From NCBI GenBank assembly GCA_036563805.1, contig DATCLS010000071.1, positions 1 to 64,000 on the forward strand: DNA of 64,000 nucleotides, given 5' to 3'. The notes beneath the pieces are model-generated. The model had not been told where the DNA came from. It searched no databases and was given only the letters and a program-made list of their open reading frames with translations. This document shows positions 24,901 through 33,113 of the stretch, piece after piece; positions within the stretch are counted from its first letter, which is position 1, and each line of letters begins with the position of its first letter. This stretch comes from DATCLS01 sp036563805. GTDB lineage: Bacteria; Actinomycetota; Acidimicrobiia; Acidimicrobiales; VFJN01. The translations under genes and the position numbers were made by a program.

Positions 24901-24923
24901 AGATCTGACGCTCCGTCAGATTC
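24901..24923. promoter_or_regulatory. TetR-type operator, site 5
   Basis: AGATCTGACG, CTC, CGTCAGATTC: 10-bp arms with 9 of 10 matches and a 3-nt spacer, 25 bp upstream of the amidohydrolase start. The closest of the set to the inferred consensus half-site GAATCTGACG. Confidence 0.75.
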
Positions 24924-24962
24924 TACCCCGGGGGCGCCCGCACGGCGAAGGGTCGTCTCGAA

Positions 24963-24980
24963 TCGGGTCGAAAGACCCGA
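24963..24980. terminator. GAAA-loop hairpin after the FAD-oxidase gene
   Basis: TCGGGTC (24963-24969), GAAA, GACCCGA (24974-24980) form a perfect 7-bp stem with a GNRA-type tetraloop, 18 bp after the minus-strand stop at 24998. Four A residues flank it on the plus strand, but no U-tract follows in the direction of minus-strand transcription. A probable 3'-end hairpin. Confidence 0.45.
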
Positions 24981-24997
24981 AAAAGGGCCCCGGCCGG

Positions 24998-26383
24998 TCA
25001 GTCGAAGAGCGTCCCGGGGTTGAGGATCCCGTGAGGGTCGAACGCCGCCTTGATCCGGCGCATGAGCGCCACCTTCGCCGGGTCCTCGAGCTCGAGGAAG
25101 TAGCCCTTCTTGGCCCGGCCCAGGCCGTGCTCGCCCGAGATGGCGCCACCCAGCGCCATGCCGGCCTCGAACACGGCGCGCAGCACCCGGGCACGCACCT
25201 CGGGGTCGGGCTGGAACACGGCCATGTGGACGTTGCCATCGCCGGCGTGCCCGCACCCGGCGATCCACGACGAGTGCTCGCCGGCGATCTCGGCCACCCG
25301 GGCCATGAACGCCGGCACCGACGCCCGGGGCACGACGACGTCGATGATGTCGTCGGCGCCGTTGGCCTTGGCCACCCAGAACGCCTTCTCGCGCGCCTCG
25401 ATCAGCTGCGCCGCCGCCCCCTCGGGCAGCACGTAGACGTCGAGGGCGCCCAGCTCGGACAGCCGGGTCGCCACCGCCTGGGTGTCGGCCTCCAACCGGT
25501 CGGCGTGGGTGCTCTCCAGCGCCACCACCAGGTAGGCGAGCGCCGACTCGCGCACCTCGTCGGGGATGCCGAGGTCGAGGCCGACGTGGGCGGTGGCGGC
25601 CGCCATCGTCATCATGTCGATGTACTCGAGGATGAGCGGGCCGACGCCGCTGGCCACGATGCGGGGCACCGCCGAGGTGACCTCGTCCAGCGTCGAGAAC
25701 GGGGCGAGGAGCGTGGCCTGGTGCGGGGCCCGGGGGTAGAGGCGGAGCGTGGCCTGCGTGACCAGCGCCAGCGTCCCCTCCGACCCGATGATCAGCTGGG
25801 TGAGGTCGTAGCCCGTCGAGACCTTGACGATCTTGCCGCCGCACCGGATCACATCGCCCGACGGCAGCACGGCCTCGACGCCCAGCACGTGGTGGCGGGT
25901 GACGCCGTACTTCACGGCCCGCATGCCGCCGGCGTTGGTGTTGACGTTGCCGCCCAGGCTGGCGCTGTACTCGCCCGGGAACACCGGGTACACGAGCCCC
26001 CGCGGCGCCAGCTCGGCGTCGAGCTGGTCGAGCTGGACGCCCGGCTCGACGACCGCCACGAAGTTCTCCTCGTCGATCTCGAGGATGCGGTTCATCCGCT
26101 CGAACGACACGACGATGCCGTCGGGCTCGGGGATGCAGGCGCCCGACATGCCGGTGCCGGCCCCGCGGGCCGTGACCGGGATGCGGCGCTCGTCGGCCAG
26201 CCGCAGCACCGCCGCCACCTCGTCGGTGGACGCCGGGCGGACGACCGCCAGCGGCGCCTGGGGCGCGGCGGTCAGAGCCTCGTCGCGGCCGTAGTCCTCG
26301 GCGATGGCGTCGCCGACCAGCACGTGGGCCTGGCCGACCACCCTGGCGAACAGCTCGGACACCTCGGCTGCGTCGAGCCCCAT
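24998..26383 (-). CDS. FAD-linked oxidase, GlcD/D-lactate dehydrogenase type
   Basis: A 461-residue flavoprotein. The PCMH-type FAD domain (about 40-215) has VVRPASTDEVAAVLRLADE, RGAGTGMSGACIPEPDG and GEYSASLGGNVNTNAGGMRAVKYG, and the GSEGTLALVTQATLRLYPR block. The C-terminal FAD-oxidase domain has the conserved CGHAGDGNVHM and SGEHGLGRAKKGYFLEL. It resembles glycolate oxidase GlcD and D-lactate or D-2-hydroxyacid dehydrogenases, passing electrons to a quinone or other acceptor. No GlcE/GlcF partners are next to it, so a single-subunit D-2-hydroxyacid dehydrogenase is the likeliest form. The ATG at 26383 precedes the domain directly. Confidence 0.86.
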   Translation of the reverse strand: MGLDAAEVSELFARVVGQAHVLVGDAIAEDYGRDEALTAAPQAPLAVVRPASTDEVAAVLRLADERRIPVTARGAGTGMSGACIPEPDGIVVSFERMNRILEIDEENFVAVVEPGVQLDQLDAELAPRGLVYPVFPGEYSASLGGNVNTNAGGMRAVKYGVTRHHVLGVEAVLPSGDVIRCGGKIVKVSTGYDLTQLIIGSEGTLALVTQATLRLYPRAPHQATLLAPFSTLDEVTSAVPRIVASGVGPLILEYIDMMTMAAATAHVGLDLGIPDEVRESALAYLVVALESTHADRLEADTQAVATRLSELGALDVYVLPEGAAAQLIEAREKAFWVAKANGADDIIDVVVPRASVPAFMARVAEIAGEHSSWIAGCGHAGDGNVHMAVFQPDPEVRARVLRAVFEAGMALGGAISGEHGLGRAKKGYFLELEDPAKVALMRRIKAAFDPHGILNPGTLFD

Positions 26384-26482
26384 CTCCGGCCTCCCTCCGT
26401 TGACAGCGCGCCGGCAACCTTACGGTGCCGCCCGCCGGCGCCGTCGCGCGTCACGCCCCGCGGGGAGCGCAACAATGGCGGC

Positions 26483-26767
26483 ATGACCCGTCTCACCCAT
26501 GAAGAGGCCGAGGCCCGGCTGGCCGACGTGCCCGGCTGGGGCATCGCCAACGGCGCGCTCCACCGCGAGATCGAGTTCCGCAACTTCGTCGAGGCGTTCG
26601 GCTTCATGAGCATGGTGGCGCTCGAGGCCGAGAAGCTGGGTCACCACCCCGACTGGTCGAACTCCTGGAACCGGGTGGTCATCGACATCTCCAGCCACCA
26701 GGAGGGCGGCATCACCGACCGGTGCTTCGAGCTGGCCGGCCGGGTCAACCGGGCGCTGGGGGAGTAG
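26483..26767 (+). CDS. phhB: 4a-hydroxytetrahydrobiopterin dehydratase (PCD/DCoH)
   Basis: A 94-residue PCD-family protein of full length. The signature is EAEKLGHHPDWSNSWNRVVIDISSHQEGGITD in two halves, with the catalytic His pair in GHHPDW and the later His in SSHQEGG, then the C-terminal helix CFELAGRVNRAL. It dehydrates pterin-4a-carbinolamine, normally recycling the cofactor of aromatic amino-acid hydroxylases; no such hydroxylase is seen here. ATG 26483 lies close after the FAD-oxidase start on the other strand (divergent, about 100 bp). It is convergent with sufU. Confidence 0.9.
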   Translation: MTRLTHEEAEARLADVPGWGIANGALHREIEFRNFVEAFGFMSMVALEAEKLGHHPDWSNSWNRVVIDISSHQEGGITDRCFELAGRVNRALGE

Positions 26768-26790
26768 CCCGGCGCCCCTGCGCGCCGGGC
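26767..26790. terminator. hairpin between convergent phhB and sufU
   Basis: GCCCGGCGC (26767-26775), CCCTGC, GCGCCGGGC (26782-26790): a perfect 9-bp stem beginning on the last base of the phhB stop codon. It is placed to end phhB transcription and can fold on both strands; no U-tract. Confidence 0.5.
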
Positions 26791-26834
26791 GAGCCGCGAG
26801 CCGAGCGGCGACCAGCCCTACCGGGATCGGCGGG

Positions 26835-27329
26835 TCAGCCCGACGAGCGCCCGGTGGCGTCGTCGAGGCCCTGCAACAGGGTGTTCCAGCACAGGGTGGC
26901 GCACTTGATGCGCACCGGGAACTTCACGACACCGCGCAGCGCCTCGAGGTCGCCAAGCTTGACGTCGGCGGGGATCTCGTCCTCGGGCGGGGCCGACCCG
27001 TCGCCGTTGCCGTCGAGCGACTGCTCGTGGATCGACATCATCGCCTTGAACGCCCGCGACAGGCCCCGCACCTCGTCGATCGTCTTGCCCTTGACCGCCG
27101 CCGACATCATCGAGGCCGACGACTGGCTGATCGAGCACCCCTGACCGCCGATGCGCACGTCGGCCACCGTGTCGCCGTCGACATCGATGAAGAGCACGAT
27201 CTCGTCGCCGCACAGCGGGTTGAACCCCTCGACCCGGGTGGCCGGGGGAACGGCCAGCTCCCCCCGGTTCCGGGGATTGCGGTAGTGGTCGAGGATGATC
27301 TCGCGGTACAGGTCTTCGAGGCCGGGCAT
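26835..27329 (-). CDS. sufU: SufU-type iron-sulfur scaffold / sulfur acceptor protein
   Basis: A 164-residue NifU-N/SufU protein. LYREIILDHYRNPRNRG opens the fold. Ligands are C40 and D42 (NPLCGDE), C65 (GQGCSISQSSAS) and C147 (KCATLCW). The insertion between the second and third Cys (about 105-135) is typical of SufU rather than IscU and is acidic here. In Gram-positive bacteria SufU binds zinc and receives sulfur from SufS. The gene ends the sufC-sufS-sufU run; sufS lies 21 bp upstream. Confidence 0.93.
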   Translation of the reverse strand: MPGLEDLYREIILDHYRNPRNRGELAVPPATRVEGFNPLCGDEIVLFIDVDGDTVADVRIGGQGCSISQSSASMMSAAVKGKTIDEVRGLSRAFKAMMSIHEQSLDGNGDGSAPPEDEIPADVKLGDLEALRGVVKFPVRIKCATLCWNTLLQGLDDATGRSSG

Positions 27330-27350
27330 GGGTCGCGCTTCCTTGGGGGC

Positions 27351-28610
27351 TCAGACGGCGAAGAACCGGCGCGTCGCCTCGAGCGCGTCGGCCAGGGCGT
27401 CGATGTCGTCGGTGTCGTTGTACAGGTATAGCGAAGCGCGGGCGGTCGCTCCGACACCGAGGCGGCGCATGAGCGGCTTGGCGCAATGGTGGGCCGCCCG
27501 GACGCACACGCCGTGCTCGTCGAGAACCTGCGACACGTCGTGGGCGTGCACCCCCTCCAAGGCCAGCGACAGCACGCCGCCCCGGGCGTCGAGGTCGGTG
27601 GGCCCGTGGATGGACAGCTGGTCGCCGAACCGGTCCTTCAGCGTGCGCAGCGCGTAGTCGGTGAGGGCGATCTCGTGCTCGCGCACGACGTCCATGCCGA
27701 TGCCCTCGAGGTACTCGACGGCGGCGGCCAGCCCGACCGCCTCGGCGATCGGCGGGGTGCCGGCCTCGAACTTGTGGGGGACGACGTTGGGCGTCCACCC
27801 GTCGAGCCGCACGTCGAGGATCATCTCGCCGCCGCCCAGGAACGCCGGCATGGCGTCGAGCAGCTCGCGCCGGCCCCACAGGACGCCGATGCCGGTGGGC
27901 CCGAGCATCTTGTGCCCGGTGAAGGCCACGAAGTCGGCGCCCAGCTGGGCGACGTCGGTGGGCAGGTGGGGCACGTACTGGGCGGCGTCGACCACCACGA
28001 CCGCCCCGACGGCGTGGGCGGCGTCGATCAGCTGGCGGGCCGGCGTGATCGTGCCGAGCACGTTGGACAGCGCCGTGAACGACACGAGCTTGGCGCCGTC
28101 GATGAGCCGGTCGAGGTCGCTCAGATCGAGCGTGAAGTCGTCGGCCATCGGGATGTAGCGGAGCTCGATGCCCCGCTCCTCGGCCAGCATCAGCCAGGGG
28201 ACGATGTTGGCGTGGTGCTCGATCTCGGTGAGCAGCACGGGGTCGCCCGGCTTCAGGTTGGCCCGGGCCCAGGTGTGGGCCACGAGGTTGATGGCCTCGG
28301 TGACGTTCTTGGCGAACACCACCTCGTCGGGCGACGGCGAGCCGATGAACCGGGCCACGGTCCGCCGCGCCGCCTCGTACATCTCGGTGGCCTCGGCCGC
28401 CAGCTGGTAGACGCTGCGGTGGACGTTGGCGTGGTGGCGCTCGTAGTAGTCGCTGATGGCGTCGATCACCGCCGACGGCCGCTGCGAGGACGAGGCCGAG
28501 TCGAGGTAGACGAGCCGCCGCCCGCCCACCTCGCGCTCGAAGATGGGGAAGTCCTTGCGGACGCGGGCGACGTCGAGATGCTTGCCGCCCGCCGGGGTGG
28601 GTTCGGTCAC
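27351..28610 (-). CDS. sufS: SufS cysteine desulfurase
   Basis: A 419-residue group II cysteine desulfurase. RKDFPIFEREVGGRRLVYLDSASSSQRP opens the fold, EHHANIVPW and VDAAQYVPH contact the cofactor, the PLP lysine is in FTGHKMLGP, and the active cysteine is in VRAAHHCAKPLMRRLG. It takes sulfur from L-cysteine as an enzyme persulfide and gives it to SufU. Start GTG 28610 overlaps the sufC stop as GTGA, so sufC and sufS are translationally coupled. Confidence 0.94.
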   Translation of the reverse strand: MTEPTPAGGKHLDVARVRKDFPIFEREVGGRRLVYLDSASSSQRPSAVIDAISDYYERHHANVHRSVYQLAAEATEMYEAARRTVARFIGSPSPDEVVFAKNVTEAINLVAHTWARANLKPGDPVLLTEIEHHANIVPWLMLAEERGIELRYIPMADDFTLDLSDLDRLIDGAKLVSFTALSNVLGTITPARQLIDAAHAVGAVVVVDAAQYVPHLPTDVAQLGADFVAFTGHKMLGPTGIGVLWGRRELLDAMPAFLGGGEMILDVRLDGWTPNVVPHKFEAGTPPIAEAVGLAAAVEYLEGIGMDVVREHEIALTDYALRTLKDRFGDQLSIHGPTDLDARGGVLSLALEGVHAHDVSQVLDEHGVCVRAAHHCAKPLMRRLGVGATARASLYLYNDTDDIDALADALEATRRFFAV

Positions 28611-29356
28611 CGCCACGACTCGTATCCTTCCCGCTCGAGGCGCTGGGCCAGCTCGGGTCCACCGGACTCGACGATGCGCCCGTCGACCAGGATGTGGACC
28701 CGGTCGGGCGTGAGGTGGTCGAGCAGCCGCTGGTAGTGGGTGATGATGAGGACGCCCAGGTCGGGGCGGTCGCGGCGCACCTCTTCCACGCCTCGCGCCA
28801 CCACCTTGAGCGCGTCGATGTCGAGACCGGAGTCGGTCTCGTCGAGGATGGCCAGCTCGGGCTCGAGGATGGCCATCTGCAGGATCTCGTTCCGCTTCTT
28901 CTCGCCGCCCGAGAACCCGTCGTTCAGGTAGCGGTCGGCGAACGCCGGGTCCATGTCCAGCCGCTCCATCCACTCCATGATCGCGAGGCGCAGCTCGAGC
29001 ACGGACAGGTCGATCCCCTTGCGGGCCGACAGGGCCTGGCGCAGGAAGTTGATGACCGACACCCCGGGGATCGTCTGGGGGTACTGGTGGGCCAGGAAGA
29101 TCCCGGCCTTGGCCCGCACGTCAGTGTCCCAGTCGGTGATGTCGTCGCCCCGGAACGCGATGCGCCCGCCCGTCACCTCGTACTCCTCGTTGCCAAGGAG
29201 CGTGGTGGCGAGCGTCGACTTGCCGGACCCGTTGGGGCCCATCAGCGCGTGGACCTCGCCGGCACCGATCGTGAGGTCGACGCCACGCAGGATCTCCGCA
29301 TCGGTGCCGGCGGCCCGGACACGGAGCCCCTCGATCGCGAAGAGCGGGACTGGCAT
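28607..29356 (-). CDS. sufC: SufC Fe-S assembly ATPase
   Basis: A 249-residue ABC ATPase without membrane domain, full SufC length. Walker A GPNGSGKST (about 40-48), SufC-typical PQTIPGVSVINFLR, signature FSGGEKKRNEI, Walker B LAILDETDSGLDIDALK and the ITHYQRLL switch are intact. SufC works in the SufBC2D scaffold. In actinobacteria sufB and sufD normally stand just upstream, but here the preceding gene is a divergent glycosidase, so sufB/sufD must lie elsewhere. The start is ATG 29356, with a 12-bp palindrome 19-30 bp upstream. Confidence 0.94.
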   Translation of the reverse strand: MPVPLFAIEGLRVRAAGTDAEILRGVDLTIGAGEVHALMGPNGSGKSTLATTLLGNEEYEVTGGRIAFRGDDITDWDTDVRAKAGIFLAHQYPQTIPGVSVINFLRQALSARKGIDLSVLELRLAIMEWMERLDMDPAFADRYLNDGFSGGEKKRNEILQMAILEPELAILDETDSGLDIDALKVVARGVEEVRRDRPDLGVLIITHYQRLLDHLTPDRVHILVDGRIVESGGPELAQRLEREGYESWR

Positions 29357-29374
29357 GGGGGCAGTGTATTGGCA

Positions 29375-29386
29375 CTATGGCCATAG
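29375..29386. promoter_or_regulatory. 12-bp palindrome in the suf promoter region
   Basis: CTATGGCCATAG is a perfect palindrome in the short divergent spacer between sufC and the debranching-like gene, in one of the most AT-rich patches around. It could be an operator for an Fe-S responsive repressor, but the regulator is not in the window. Confidence 0.4.
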
Positions 29387-29435
29387 GAGAAATTCCGGCC
29401 GGGCTTTCGATCGTCCGCGGGTAGGGTCGGCGATC

Positions 29436-31589
29436 ATGAGCGAGCGCGGCGTGGGCGCCGGCGGAGTGGCCATGTCGGCGATCGGAAGCGTGAGCCTGAT
29501 CGACGGGGCGTCGTTCTGCGTGTCCCGCCCGACGGGTGACCTGCTCGACGGTCCCGACGGCGTGTACATCGGTGGGCGCCGGGCGGTCTCCCGCTGGGCG
29601 CTGCGCATCGACGGGCGGCCGCTGATCGCCGTCGATCATCGCGTCGACGACCCGGCGGCGGCCACGTTCGTGGGCCGGGCCGACCGCTCCGGGGCGGTCG
29701 AGGCCGGCGGCGCGGCCGACGCCCAGCCCGGGTGCGTGGTCGTGCGGCGGCGCCTGTTGAGCTCCGGCCTCTACGACGACGTCGAACTCCGCAATGTCGG
29801 CGACGAGGCCAGCTACGTCGAGGTCGAGCTCGAGGTCGGCGCCGACCTGGCCGACGCGCTGGCCGTCTACCACGGCCGGGCCCGGGCCGAGCGGATCGAG
29901 CCCAAGCCGCTCGAGGGCGCCCTCCTGCTGGCCCGGGGCAAGGGCGACCACCGGTTCGGCTGCCTGGTGAGCGCCTCGGAGGACGTGGTCGTGGCCGACG
30001 ACGTCCTGCGCTGGGAGGGCATCATCCCGCCCCGCGCCTCGCGGGTGGTCCGCTTCGTGGCCACCCCGCTCACCGGCGGCGGGGAGCCCGACGACCCGAC
30101 GCCGATGCGCCCCCGGTCCGGGGCCGCCGCCCGCCCCAGCGAGAGCGGCGAGCGGTTCGCCCGTTGGCACCGCGGCGTCCCCGCCATCGAGACCGACCAC
30201 GAGCCCCTGGCCCTGGCGCTCGGCCGGGGCGCCCGCGACCTGGGAGCGCTGCGGCTGCTCGACCCCGAGTTCCCCGAGCGGGCCGTGGTGGCCGCCGGCG
30301 CGCCGTGGTTCCTGGCGCTGCACGGCCGCGACGCCCTGCTGGCCGGGTGGATGAGCATGGTGGTCGACCCCGACCTGGCGCTGGGCACGCTCGAGACCCT
30401 GGCCCGGTTCCAGGGCGAGGACGTCGATGAGCGCACCGAGGAGCAGCCGGGTCGCATCCTCCACCGCCTACGGGTGGGGCCCGACGGGTTCGGGGGCTCG
30501 GTGTCCTACGGCTCGGTCGACGCCACGCCGCTGTTCGTCATGCTGCTCGGCGAGCTGCGCCGCTGGGGCCTGGCGCCCGAGGTGGTCGATCGGCTCCTGC
30601 CCCACGCCGACCGGGCCCTCGAGTGGATCACCACGTTCGGCGACCGCGACGGCGACGGGTACGTCGAGTACGAGCGGGCCACCGACCGGGGCGAGCGCCA
30701 CCAGGGCTGGAAAGACACGCCCGACCCGATCCGCTTCCCCGACGGCACCGTGGCCCGAGGCCCCATCGCCCTGGCCGAGGTGCAGGCCTACACGTACGCC
30801 GCCTACCGGGCCCGGGCCCACTTCGCGGCCGAGGCCGGCGACATGGCCGGCGCCGAGACGTGGGGCGAGCGGGCCCGGGCGCTGCAGGAGGCGTTCAACC
30901 GCGACTTCTGGGTCGACGACCAGGGCTGGGTGGCCGTGGCGCTCGACGGCGACAAGCGGCCGGTGCCGGCGCTCACCTCCAACATCGGCCACTGCCTGTG
31001 GACCGGCATCCTCGACGAGGCCAAGGCCGCCGCCGTGGCCAAGCACCTGGTGGCGAGCGACCTGTTCTCGGGCTGGGGCGTGCGGACGCTGGCCTGGTCG
31101 ATGGGCGGCTACGACCCGGTGTCGCTGCACCGGGGCGCGGTGTGGCCCCACGACAACGCCCTGTGCGTGGCCGGCCTCGTCCGCTACGGGCGGGTCGAGG
31201 AGGCCCACCACATCATGCTGGCCCAGCTCGAGGCGGCCGCCGAGGGCCCGGAGCCCGGGCGGCTGGCCGTGCTGTGCGGGTTCGACCGCGACGACGTCCG
31301 GGGCCCGGTCCAGTACCCCGACGCCTGCACGAGCCGGGCCTGGTCGGCGGCCGCCCCGCTCGCCTGGCTGCGGGCGCTGCTGCGGCTCGACCCCTGGGTG
31401 CCCCAGGGCCGGCTGTCGCTGGCGCCGGCGCTTCCGGCCCCGATCCGGCGGCTGCACGTGGCCCGCATCCCGCTGCTGGGCAGCCGCATGACGGTGACCG
31501 TCGAGGGCGACCACGTCGAGGTGGACGGGCTGCCGCCCGGCGTCGAGCTGGTCTCCGAGCCCCGGTCGCCCCGCTCCGCCGCCCTCTGA
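29436..31589 (+). CDS. amylo-alpha-1,6-glucosidase / glycogen-debranching-like glycoside hydrolase
   Basis: A 717-residue protein. The N-terminal beta-rich domain (about 20-235; RPTGDLLDGPDGVYIGGRRAVSRWAL) matches the GDE_N_bis type, and the C-terminal (alpha/alpha)6 barrel (about 260-690) carries WFLALHGRDALLAGWM, EERQHQGWKDTPD-like ERHQGWKDTPDPI, and WSMGGYDPVSLHRGAVWPHDNAL, the last being a hallmark of bacterial debranching-type enzymes. Acidic residues for catalysis lie in these blocks. It may trim alpha-1,6 branches of glycogen or a related glucan. No signal peptide, so cytoplasmic. ATG 29436 was chosen for the coding bias; ATG 29472 is possible. Confidence 0.82.
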   Translation: MSERGVGAGGVAMSAIGSVSLIDGASFCVSRPTGDLLDGPDGVYIGGRRAVSRWALRIDGRPLIAVDHRVDDPAAATFVGRADRSGAVEAGGAADAQPGCVVVRRRLLSSGLYDDVELRNVGDEASYVEVELEVGADLADALAVYHGRARAERIEPKPLEGALLLARGKGDHRFGCLVSASEDVVVADDVLRWEGIIPPRASRVVRFVATPLTGGGEPDDPTPMRPRSGAAARPSESGERFARWHRGVPAIETDHEPLALALGRGARDLGALRLLDPEFPERAVVAAGAPWFLALHGRDALLAGWMSMVVDPDLALGTLETLARFQGEDVDERTEEQPGRILHRLRVGPDGFGGSVSYGSVDATPLFVMLLGELRRWGLAPEVVDRLLPHADRALEWITTFGDRDGDGYVEYERATDRGERHQGWKDTPDPIRFPDGTVARGPIALAEVQAYTYAAYRARAHFAAEAGDMAGAETWGERARALQEAFNRDFWVDDQGWVAVALDGDKRPVPALTSNIGHCLWTGILDEAKAAAVAKHLVASDLFSGWGVRTLAWSMGGYDPVSLHRGAVWPHDNALCVAGLVRYGRVEEAHHIMLAQLEAAAEGPEPGRLAVLCGFDRDDVRGPVQYPDACTSRAWSAAAPLAWLRALLRLDPWVPQGRLSLAPALPAPIRRLHVARIPLLGSRMTVTVEGDHVEVDGLPPGVELVSEPRSPRSAAL

Positions 31590-31627
31590 CCCGGCCTCGG
31601 GCCGGGCTCGCGCCCGGACCCGGGTTT

Positions 31628-31690
31628 CCCACTATGTGGGAGAGCTTGTGACGCGGCGATATTGCCGAGTAAACCGGTTTGAAATATCGC
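31628..31690. promoter_or_regulatory. cluster of nested palindromes upstream of tauE
   Basis: Three exact inverted repeats lie within 63 bp. They are CCCAC-TAT-GTGGG (31628-31640), GCGATATT (31656-31663) with AATATCGC (31683-31690), and AAACCGGTTT (31671-31680) in the loop of the second. The segment is markedly AT-richer than its surroundings and ends 22 bp before the exporter start, as expected for a regulated promoter. No regulator gene is adjacent. Confidence 0.5.
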
Positions 31691-31712
31691 TCAAGTGGGA
31701 GGGAGCTGGTCG

Positions 31713-32645
31713 ATGGGTCGCTTGCTGGCGTTCGCCCTCGCCGGGCTCGTCGCCCAGCTGGTCGACGGGTCGCTCGGCATGGGGTTCGGCGTCACGTCCA
31801 GCACGATCCTCCTGTCGGGCGGCGTCAGCCCGGCCTCGGCGTCGGCCGGCGTGCACCTGGCCAAGCTGGGCACGACGTTCACGTCCGGCGTGTCCCACTG
31901 GCGGTTCGGCAACGTGTCCTGGCCGCTCGTCGTGCGCATCGGCCTGCCCGGCGCCATCGGTGCCTTCGCCGGCGCCACCGTCCTCAGCTCGCTCAGCGGC
32001 GACTGGCTGGAGGCGGGCGTGGCGGTCGTGCTGTTCGGGCTCGGCGTGCTCGTCATCCTCCGGTCGGTGCGCGGCGACCTGCGGGGCGGCACCAACCACC
32101 CGTCGGTGCTGCGGCGCCGTCTGCTCGGACCGCTCGGCGCCACCGCCGGGTTCGTCGACGCCGTGGGCGGCGGCGGGTGGGGGCCGGTGGCCACGCCGAC
32201 CCTGCTCACGGTCGGCAAGGTCGAGCCCCGCCTGGCCATCGGGTCGGTGTCGGCCGCCGAGCTGATCGTCTCGCTGGCGGCCAGCGCCGGGTTCCTCGTC
32301 GGCCTCGGCAACGAGGGCGTCGAGCTGCCGCTGGTGCTGGCCCTGCTGATCGGCGGCGTGGTGGCCGCCCCGGTCGCCGCCTACCTCGTGCGCCACACCG
32401 ACGCCTCGGTCCTGGGCGTCGTGGTCGGCGCGCTGCTGCTGGCCATCAACGCCCGCACGCTGATGCTGCAGCTGAACACGCCCGGGCCGATCCGGCTGGC
32501 CGTGCTGCTGGCCCTGGCGGCGGGCGGGCTGGTGCTCAGCCGCCGGGTCGCCCGCCAGCCCCGTTCCTCGAAGACGGAGGAACCCGCGGTGCTCGAGGCG
32601 AAGGCGGCGCCGGAGGGCGAGCCGATCCCCGTCGCCGATCGCTGA
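31713..32645 (+). CDS. TauE/SafE (TSUP) family membrane exporter
   Basis: A 310-residue integral membrane protein of about eight helices. Conserved parts are the first repeat LVAQLVDGSLGMGFGVTSSTILLSGG, the PASASAGVHLAKLGTTFTSGVSHWRFGNV loop, and the second repeat FVDAVGGGGWGPVATPTLL with EPRLAIGSVSAAELIVSLAAS. The two repeats show the internal symmetry of the TSUP family, which moves sulfite, sulfoacetate or other organosulfur anions. ATG 31713 follows GGGAGGGA at 31697-31704. A hydrophilic 35-residue tail ends the protein. The palindromic promoter suggests it is inducible. Confidence 0.86.
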   Translation: MGRLLAFALAGLVAQLVDGSLGMGFGVTSSTILLSGGVSPASASAGVHLAKLGTTFTSGVSHWRFGNVSWPLVVRIGLPGAIGAFAGATVLSSLSGDWLEAGVAVVLFGLGVLVILRSVRGDLRGGTNHPSVLRRRLLGPLGATAGFVDAVGGGGWGPVATPTLLTVGKVEPRLAIGSVSAAELIVSLAASAGFLVGLGNEGVELPLVLALLIGGVVAAPVAAYLVRHTDASVLGVVVGALLLAINARTLMLQLNTPGPIRLAVLLALAAGGLVLSRRVARQPRSSKTEEPAVLEAKAAPEGEPIPVADR

Positions 32646-33113
32646 TCAGGCGGGCTCGCCGGGCGCGGGCTGGCCGGGTTCGGGCTCGACGCCCGCGTCG
32701 CCGCCCGCGGCGGGTCCCGCCTCGGCGTCGCGCAGGTCCTCCTTCCAGGTGCGGAAGCGGGTGTGGCGGCGGCCGCTCGGCCCGGTCCCCTCGCCGCCGC
32801 CGTCGGGGTAGAGGCGGAACGTGTAGGCCGTGGCCAGGTCCTCGGGCCGGGCGGCCCAGTAGCGGGCGTCGCCGCCCGAGGCCGGGCCGGCCCGCCACAG
32901 CAGCCACGGGCCGATGCGCCGCTTGTAGCCGGCGACCGGGCGACCGGGCAGGTCGTCGCCCAGCCGGCGCAGATCGTCGGGCGCCTCGACCCAGGCCGTG
33001 GCCGGGATGTTGCGGTCGCGCACCGGCGTCGCCGGCAGGTCGTCCGTGTGGATCGGCGTGTCGTCGTCGGGTCGCTGGTCGTAGCGCAGGGCCTTGGCCG
33101 GCTCACCAGCCAC
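32646..33113 (-). CDS. conserved-looking hypothetical protein
   Basis: A 155-residue protein with no recognised family. Residues 1-125 look globular: KALRYDQRPDDDTPIHTDDLPATPVRDRN, GYKRRIGPWLLWRAGPA, and AARPEDLATAYTFRLYPDGGGEG. FRTWKEDL ends the core; the last 25 residues are Pro/Gly/Glu-rich. Many Trp, Tyr and Arg residues and good codon bias support a real gene. Its start overlaps the end of the MBL-hydrolase gene by 11 bp on the same strand, so it is probably translated from the same message and may serve with it. Cytoplasmic, function unknown. Confidence 0.65.
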   Translation of the reverse strand: MAGEPAKALRYDQRPDDDTPIHTDDLPATPVRDRNIPATAWVEAPDDLRRLGDDLPGRPVAGYKRRIGPWLLWRAGPASGGDARYWAARPEDLATAYTFRLYPDGGGEGTGPSGRRHTRFRTWKEDLRDAEAGPAAGGDAGVEPEPGQPAPGEPA

